This document shows positions 58,455 to 64,000 of a stretch of DNA of 64,000 bases, in pieces; position 1 is the first letter of the stretch, and the number at the start of each line of letters is the position of its first letter. Location of the stretch: NCBI RefSeq assembly GCF_907177275.1, contig NZ_CAJSLV010000092.1, positions 62,001 through 126,000 on the forward strand, given 5' to 3'. The position numbers and the translations under genes were made by a program. The notes beneath the pieces are model-generated. The model searched no databases, was not told the origin of the DNA, and was given only the letters and a program-made list of their open reading frames with translations. This stretch comes from Actinacidiphila cocklensis (lineage in GTDB: Bacteria; Actinomycetota; Actinomycetes; Streptomycetales; Streptomycetaceae).

Positions 58455-61130
58455 CTACCTGGTCCTGGCCGGCCACGGCCGGTCCGCACCGCCGAGGACC
58501 CGGGCGAGCTGGCGGCGGCCCGGGACGCCCAGGCTGCGGTAGATGTTCTGCAGGTGGTTGTCCACCGTGCGCACCGACAGCCGCAGGGCGGCCGCGATGT
58601 CCTTGCTGGTGGAGCCGCCCGCGGCCAGCAGGGCGATCTCCCGTTCCCTGGCGGTGAGGGCCGCGGCGGTGCGGACGGGGGCCAGCAGGGGAGTGTGCAC
58701 CGCCCCGCAGCGGGCGGCGCACGCCGCGGACCGCCGGGCCGCGCCCGCGGCCCTGCGGGTGTGGCCGGTACGGGTCCAGGCCGCTCCGGCCGCCGAGGCC
58801 GCCTCCGCGGCCAGCAGGTCGGCTCCCGCGGCCTCCAGCTCCCCGGACACGCCCATCAGCGCCTCCGGATCGCCGGCGGCGAGCGCCGCGGCGAGGGCGG
58901 CCCGGGCAGGGGCGAGGGCGCCGTCGCAGGCCCGGGCGATCCGGGCCAGCCGGTCGGCGGCCTGCTCCGCGGCGCCCAGCCTGGCGAGATCGGTGAGCAG
59001 CAGCCCCTCGGACGCCAGATCGCCGGTGGCCCGTGCGGCGGCGGCCGCCTCGGCCAGGGTGCGCCGCGCCTCCGCCAGGTGGCCGCGCGCCGCGTGCAGC
59101 CACGCCTCGCCCAGCCGGTCCTCCCCCGCGCGGAAGTCCGAGGGCGGGTACGCCGCCGCCTCACGCCCGATGCTCTCCGCCGCCGCGGTGTCCCCGGTCA
59201 GCGCGGCGCAGGCGGCCAGCCCTGCCAGCCCGAGCCGCATGCCGCGGTGGATGCGGTGGGCGCGGCAGGCCGAAACCATCTCGGCGAACCAGCGCTGGGC
59301 GGGCTCCACATGGCCGGCCAGCCATTCGGTGCGCGCCTGGTGGAAGGCGAGCCAGATCCAGGTGACCGGGTTGCGATCGTGCCCGTCCGCCTCCCACGCG
59401 CGGTGCCCGGTGGCCCGTGCCTCCGCCAGCCGGCCGGCCTCGGCGAGGGCCAGCGTCCGGGTGATCAGGTGGCCGATCGGGGCGAACAGCAGCGACTGCT
59501 CCTCCAGCCGGCGGTGCAGGTCGTAGGCGCGCCCGGCGAATTCCACCGCCTCCTCGGCCCGGCCGGTGACGGCAAGGGCGACGGGTTTCATCATCGCGCC
59601 CATCAGCCACACGCTGGGGTTCGGCGACTGCCGCGGGTCGGGGTCCAGGTCGGCCAGCAGCTCCAGGCTCCGCGCGGGGCCGCCAGAAGCGGCTTGCAAG
59701 GCGCCCTCGTTGACCCTGAGCATGCGCTGCTCGTCCGCCCCGGTCAGCTCCGTGCGGGCGGCGGCGTTGACCGCGAGGGCCGCGGCGGCGTCGTTCGCCG
59801 CCCAGAACAGGTTCAGGGTGCGGGCGAAGGCGATGTCCAGCCGCTCGGCGGTGGTCGCGGCCGGACCGGCCGCCCGTACGAGGGTCTCCTCCGCCTGCGC
59901 GGAGTCCCCCAGCTCGAACTGGGCCTCGCCGAGCAGCAGCAGGCTGCGGGCGGTGTGGTCCGCGTCGCCCAGCGGGCGCAGCAGCAGGACGACGTGCTCG
60001 TAGTCGCGGACGTGCCGCGCGAGGGTGGCCGCGCGCAGCAGGAGGGCGGGGTCGGCGGTGCCGTGCGCGCCGAGGCGCCAGGTGGCCAGGTTCAGGACGT
60101 CCTCGCGCCGGCGGGCGCCGTACGCCTCGACGCGCGCGATCTGCCCCAGCAGCAGGGCGCGGCGGCGCAGGGCCGGTAACTCCGCCCTGACCGCCTCGCC
60201 GTAGAGCGGGTGCTGGAACTCCACGGTGGTGCGCCGCCGGTCGGTGCCGACCTCGACGAGCCCGCCGTCCTCCAGACCGGCCAGCACCTCGGGCGGGGCC
60301 ACCGCCCGCGCGTCGGCGAGCGACAGCGTGCCGCACAGGGCCAGCAGTTCCAGTACCGGCCGGCCTGCCCGGTCCGCGGCGGACAGCCGTGCCGCCATCA
60401 GCTCGGCCAGTTTCGGCGTGCCGCCGGGCCTGCTGCGGTTCAGCTCCCAGATCTGCCCGTCGCCCGCCAGGGTCCCCGCGGCCAGGGCGCCGGTCACCAG
60501 CTCGCGCAGGTAGAGCACGTTGCCGCCCGACGCGGCGTGCAGGTCGCGGACCGTACGGCGGCCCACCCGGCCGCCCAGCGCCGCCTCCAGGACCTCGGCG
60601 ACCTGCGCGCGGTCCAGCTCGGCCAGCTCGCTGCCGCGGACCCCTTCCGCGGCGCACAGTGCCCGCACCGCCTCGCTGACCGGTTCGCCGTTCCGGACGG
60701 TGGCGATCAGCCGTACCGTCCGCGTCTCCAGCAGCTGCCGCAGCAGCACCGCGGAGGTGGCGTCCAGCAGGTGCAGGTCGTCGACGAGGAAGGCCCAGCG
60801 GCGGTCCCGGCCCGGGCCGGCGAGCGCGGCGGCCACCCGCGGGAATCCCGCGACCGGGTCGGACAGGTCGACCGTCGCCGGTATGAGATGGGCGATCGCG
60901 CCCAGCGGCACCGTGCCGGCGCCCGCGGTGGCCCGGGCACGGCCCGTGCGGTAGCCGTCCCGCGCGGCACGGGCCAGGTACTCCTCGGCCAGCCGCGTCT
61001 TCCCCACCCCGGCCGGCCCGCGCAGCACGCAGCCGCGGAAGCCCGGGGCGCTCCACTGCCCGCCGAACGCCGCCAGTTCGGCGTCCCGCGCGACCAGCGG
61101 CCAGCGGGAGGCCGGATTGAACACACCCAT
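58455..61130 (-). CDS. LuxR-family ATP-dependent regulator (LAL), copy 1
   Basis: An 891-residue LAL regulator. An N-terminal AAA-type NTPase (Walker A GPAGVGKT at 38-45, Walker B WAFLVDDLHLLD) is followed by a long TPR-like helical middle and a C-terminal LuxR HTH (TAREREIALLAAGGSTSKDI, then LRLSVRTVDNHLQNIYRSLG). GGAGG 6 bases before the ATG at 61130 decides the start over 61235. Such proteins often activate secondary-metabolite or catabolic genes in response to small molecules. It is divergent from a paralogue whose Walker motif is at the same residue positions. Confidence 0.94.
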   Translation of the reverse strand: MGVFNPASRWPLVARDAELAAFGGQWSAPGFRGCVLRGPAGVGKTRLAEEYLARAARDGYRTGRARATAGAGTVPLGAIAHLIPATVDLSDPVAGFPRVAAALAGPGRDRRWAFLVDDLHLLDATSAVLLRQLLETRTVRLIATVRNGEPVSEAVRALCAAEGVRGSELAELDRAQVAEVLEAALGGRVGRRTVRDLHAASGGNVLYLRELVTGALAAGTLAGDGQIWELNRSRPGGTPKLAELMAARLSAADRAGRPVLELLALCGTLSLADARAVAPPEVLAGLEDGGLVEVGTDRRRTTVEFQHPLYGEAVRAELPALRRRALLLGQIARVEAYGARRREDVLNLATWRLGAHGTADPALLLRAATLARHVRDYEHVVLLLRPLGDADHTARSLLLLGEAQFELGDSAQAEETLVRAAGPAATTAERLDIAFARTLNLFWAANDAAAALAVNAAARTELTGADEQRMLRVNEGALQAASGGPARSLELLADLDPDPRQSPNPSVWLMGAMMKPVALAVTGRAEEAVEFAGRAYDLHRRLEEQSLLFAPIGHLITRTLALAEAGRLAEARATGHRAWEADGHDRNPVTWIWLAFHQARTEWLAGHVEPAQRWFAEMVSACRAHRIHRGMRLGLAGLAACAALTGDTAAAESIGREAAAYPPSDFRAGEDRLGEAWLHAARGHLAEARRTLAEAAAAARATGDLASEGLLLTDLARLGAAEQAADRLARIARACDGALAPARAALAAALAAGDPEALMGVSGELEAAGADLLAAEAASAAGAAWTRTGHTRRAAGAARRSAACAARCGAVHTPLLAPVRTAAALTAREREIALLAAGGSTSKDIAAALRLSVRTVDNHLQNIYRSLGVPGRRQLARVLGGADRPWPARTR

Positions 61131-61324
61131 GACCGCCTCCGCGGGACACACCGGGACCATTGCCCAGGCTAAGCCGGAATCCGCGCCGCGGTCCGGCGGA
61201 CGCGCCGCCCCGCCGCCTTCGCTTCCCTCGGCCAAGTCCCCATCAAGCCACGGGTGTTACGCATGAGTAGGGTGAAAGCCGCGCGGGGCCGGGGGGCCGC
61301 ACGCGACACGGGCGGGAGGTCGCG

Positions 61325-64000
61325 GTGCGTGGTCCGGACGGGGGGACGGCGTGGCCCCTGGTGGGGCGGGACGCCGAACTGGCCGCGTTCGACCGGGCGT
61401 GGGAGGACCCGCGGTGCCGCGGGGCGGTGCTGTTCGGCCCTGCGGGGGTGGGCAAGACCCGGCTCGCCGAGGAGTTCCAGGCGCGGGCGGTGGGCGGCCG
61501 CTGGAAGGGGATCAGGACGGCGGGCGGCAGCAGCCGGAACGTGCCTCTGGGCGCGCTGGCCCACCTCCTGCCGGGCGGGGCGGACCTCACCGATCCGGTG
61601 CGCGGCTTCGCCGCCGTCGCCCGCGACCTGGCCGGGCCGCGGCGGAACCGGCGGTGGGTGGTGCTGGTCGACGACCTGCACCTGCTGGACACCGCATCGA
61701 CGGTGCTCCTGCAGTACCTGCTGGACGCCGGGGTGATCCGGCTGATCGCCACCGTGCGCACCGGCGAGCCCTTCGGTGACGCGGTCGACGCCCTCGCCCA
61801 GGGCGACGCGGTGCTCCGGACCGACCTGGCCCCCTTCGACGCCGAGCAGATGGACGCGGTGCTGCGCGGGGTCCTCGGCGGACCGGTCGACCGGCGGGCG
61901 CTGCGGGCGTTCTTCGCGTGGTCCCTCGGCAACGCCCTCTACCTGCGCGAACTGGTCCATGCCGCGCTGGAGGCCGGGACGCTCACCCACGACGGGGAGA
62001 TCTGGACGCTGACCCGGGACGCGCCCCCGGTACCCGCCGTGCTGGCGGAGCTGATCTCGGCCCGGCTGGCCGCGGTGACCGGGCCGGCCCGTAGGGTGCT
62101 GGAACTGCTCGCCCTGTGCCAGCCCGTCGCGCTCGCCGACGCCCAGGCGGTGTCGGGGCTGGACACGCTGATCGGCCTGGACGAGTCCGGCCTGACCCGG
62201 GTCCACCAGGACGGCCGGCGCACCACCGTCAGCCTCGCCCACCCGCTGTACGGGGAGGTGGTGCGGGACGGCCTGCCCGAGCCGCGCCGGCGCGACCTGC
62301 TGCTCCGGCACATCGAGCGGGTCCAGGCGCACGGGGGCCGCCGGCGCAGCGACGCCGCCCAGCTGGCCGCCCTGCACCTGGCCGCGACCGGCACCGCCGA
62401 CCCCGAACTACTGGTCCGTGCGGCCATGGTCGGCCGGCACGCGCACGACTACCGGCAGGTCGACGCCCTGCTGAGCGCGCTGCCCGACAGCCACCGCACG
62501 TCCAGCACCTGCCTGATGAACGGCGAGGCGCTGATGAACCTCGCCCGCTGGCAGCAGGCCGACGCGCTGATGGCGGAGGCGGAGAGCCGCGCGGGCAGCG
62601 AGCAGGAACGGGTCACCGCGGTGCTGGTGCGCACCTCCAACCTCTTCTGGGCCGCCGCCCGCACCGAGCAGGCGCTCGACGTCAACGACAGGGCGCTCGC
62701 GCAGGTCGGCGACCCGGCGAGCCTGCGGCTGCTGCGGCTCAACAAGGGCGCCATGCTGGCCGCTTCTGGCAGGCCTGCCGAGGGCGTGGAGCTGCTGGCC
62801 GACGTCGAGGACGACGCCGCCGCCCCGCAGGACGCCGCCCCGTCGCCGCAGAGCGGGGTCTGGGAGGTCGCGGCGTTCGGCAGGACCGCGGCCCTGTGCT
62901 GCGTCGGCCGCGTCGAGGAGGCCGTGGAGTGGGGCTGGCGGGCGCACGCGGCCCACCGGCGGCTCGCCGAGCGCGGCCAGGCGGCGCGCACCCCGTACTC
63001 CCAGCTCAACCCGCTGGTCTTCGCGCTGGCGGACGCGGGGCAGCTGGACCTGGCGCGGGAGACGTCCGAGGGTGCGCTGGCCGACATGGTCACCGAGGGC
63101 GTCACCCTGCCGGGCATCTGGATGACCTGCTTCAGGGGCAGGCTGGAGTGGCTGGCCGGGGATGTCGCTGCGGCCCGCCGGTGGTACGCCGAGGCCGTCG
63201 CCCAGGCCCGCACCCACCGCTTCCTTCCGCCGCTGCGCCAGGCGTGGGCCGGTCTCGGCGCCTCGGCGGCGCTGCTCGGCGACGTGGACGCCGCCGAAGC
63301 GGCGGTGGCGGAGCTGCGGAACTGCCCGGTGATGGGCTTCGCCGCCGGCGAGGAAGGGCTGGCGGAGGCCTGGCTGCTGGCGGCCCGCGGGCGCCTGGCG
63401 GAGGCCCGCACCGTGCTGGCCGCCTCCGCCCGGGACGCCCGGCGCACCGGTCACCGCACCTCGGAGCTGCTGCTGCTGACGGACGTCGTCCGGATGGGCG
63501 GTACGGAGCAGCCGGCCGGCCGGCTCGCCGACCTGGGCCGGCTCTGCGACGGCCCCTTCACCGCCGCACGCGTCCGGTTCGCGACCGGGCTCGCCGTGGA
63601 CGACCCGGCCGCCCTCCAGGAGGTCTCGGACGAACTGGCGGGCCTGGGCGCCCACCTGCTCGCCGCGGAAGCCGCCTCGGCAGCGGCGGCCGGGTGGCGG
63701 AGCACCGGCCACCGCCGCCGCGCCACCGCCGCCGCCCACCGGGCGCAGGCGTACACCGCACGCTGCCCGGGAGTGCGCACCCCGCTGCTCGCCACCTCCC
63801 GCAGCGCGCCGGCGGCCAGGTCGCTGACCGCGCGGGAGCACGAGGTCGCCCGGCTCGCCGCCGCGGGTACCACCAGCAAGGACATCGCCGAGGCCCTCCA
63901 CCTGTCGGTGCGCACCGTCGACAACCACCTGCAGCACGTGTACGCCAAGCTGGGCCTGACCACCCGCCGGCAGCTGGCCGCCGCGCTCGGCCTACCGGCC
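61325..64000 (+). CDS. LuxR-family ATP-dependent regulator (LAL), copy 2 (3' partial)
   Basis: 892 codons are visible with no stop before the window end; the protein appears almost complete. It starts at GTG 61325 with GGGAGG 5 bases upstream. N-terminus WPLVGRDAELAAFDRAW, Walker A GPAGVGKT at 38-45 (same as copy 1), Walker B WVVLVDDLHLLD, a helical middle, then the LuxR HTH (TAREHEVARLAAAGTTSKDI, LHLSVRTVDNHLQHVYAKLG). The two genes share the 194-base intergenic region and probably arose by inverted duplication. Confidence 0.93.
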   Translation, partial: MRGPDGGTAWPLVGRDAELAAFDRAWEDPRCRGAVLFGPAGVGKTRLAEEFQARAVGGRWKGIRTAGGSSRNVPLGALAHLLPGGADLTDPVRGFAAVARDLAGPRRNRRWVVLVDDLHLLDTASTVLLQYLLDAGVIRLIATVRTGEPFGDAVDALAQGDAVLRTDLAPFDAEQMDAVLRGVLGGPVDRRALRAFFAWSLGNALYLRELVHAALEAGTLTHDGEIWTLTRDAPPVPAVLAELISARLAAVTGPARRVLELLALCQPVALADAQAVSGLDTLIGLDESGLTRVHQDGRRTTVSLAHPLYGEVVRDGLPEPRRRDLLLRHIERVQAHGGRRRSDAAQLAALHLAATGTADPELLVRAAMVGRHAHDYRQVDALLSALPDSHRTSSTCLMNGEALMNLARWQQADALMAEAESRAGSEQERVTAVLVRTSNLFWAAARTEQALDVNDRALAQVGDPASLRLLRLNKGAMLAASGRPAEGVELLADVEDDAAAPQDAAPSPQSGVWEVAAFGRTAALCCVGRVEEAVEWGWRAHAAHRRLAERGQAARTPYSQLNPLVFALADAGQLDLARETSEGALADMVTEGVTLPGIWMTCFRGRLEWLAGDVAAARRWYAEAVAQARTHRFLPPLRQAWAGLGASAALLGDVDAAEAAVAELRNCPVMGFAAGEEGLAEAWLLAARGRLAEARTVLAASARDARRTGHRTSELLLLTDVVRMGGTEQPAGRLADLGRLCDGPFTAARVRFATGLAVDDPAALQEVSDELAGLGAHLLAAEAASAAAAGWRSTGHRRRATAAAHRAQAYTARCPGVRTPLLATSRSAPAARSLTAREHEVARLAAAGTTSKDIAEALHLSVRTVDNHLQHVYAKLGLTTRRQLAAALGLPA

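Overview
This 64 kb window is very GC-rich and gene-dense. It has many GTG starts, GTGA/ATGA stop-start overlaps, Tat and Sec secreted hydrolases, an AfsR/SARP regulator, two large LuxR (LAL) regulators, a DrrA-type exporter and predicted ornithine-lipid genes. This points to a Streptomyces-like actinomycete. The mix of secreted enzymes, regulators, an insertion sequence and several gene remnants suggests an accessory region such as a chromosome arm; that placement is inference.

Layout. 1-6 kb: a secreted polysaccharide deacetylase (cut by the window edge), an AhpD-like protein, an unknown secreted protein, GAPDH and a GlxA-type regulator. 6-9.6 kb: a stand-alone NphB-type aromatic prenyltransferase, a tandem repeat plus terminator, a GH54 arabinofuranosidase with a ricin-type lectin domain, and a VOC protein. 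9.6-13.3 kb: a DUF998-like membrane protein, an ABC-2-like membrane protein and a TetR regulator sharing one operator motif, then an epoxide hydrolase. 13.5-15.1 kb: olsB-olsA-like acyltransferases. 15.1-16.9 kb: a deletion scar joining the tails of two divergent genes, then a ScyD/ScyE-like secreted propeller.

17.27-21.12 kb is the most interesting stretch. It is a tight operon of a 62-residue Cys-containing peptide, an unrecognised 235-residue protein, two paralogous proteins sharing an HxxxH-TDWG signature, and a cytoplasmic serine hydrolase. No known pathway explains it, and it reads as a candidate peptide-processing or RiPP-like system. After it come a phosphotransferase, a reductase fragment, and three secreted genes on the minus strand: an unknown, a NagZ-like GH3 and a GH25 lysozyme.

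25.4-35.7 kb is worn and mobile. It holds a phospholipase C tail fragment, an LRV-like repeat protein with a cysteine cluster, a truncated phosphoesterase, an ArsR-type operon with a clear promoter, a methyltransferase and a divergent tRNA-Trp(CCA). An IS21-family element of 3.8 kb, bounded by 20-bp inverted repeats and carrying a HEAT-repeat cargo gene, has split a nitroreductase-hemerythrin fusion gene. That gene and the downstream marR gene share an identical 17-bp operator. The MFS gene divergent from marR survives only as a fragment.

35.9-64 kb holds: a DsbA-like protein, a class A beta-lactamase lipoprotein, a SUKH-like protein, a MOSC-reductase-ferredoxin fusion, a serine hydrolase homologue lacking its catalytic residues, Nudix, AraC and MFS genes, a Tat-exported phospholipase C, a flavodoxin/LysR divergent pair, the potassium transporter kup, the AfsR-like regulator, a DrrAB-type transporter, GYD and VOC proteins, a secreted propeller protein, and a divergent pair of equal-length LuxR-family ATPases, the last cut by the window end. 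All calls come from reading the sequence; no database search was run.
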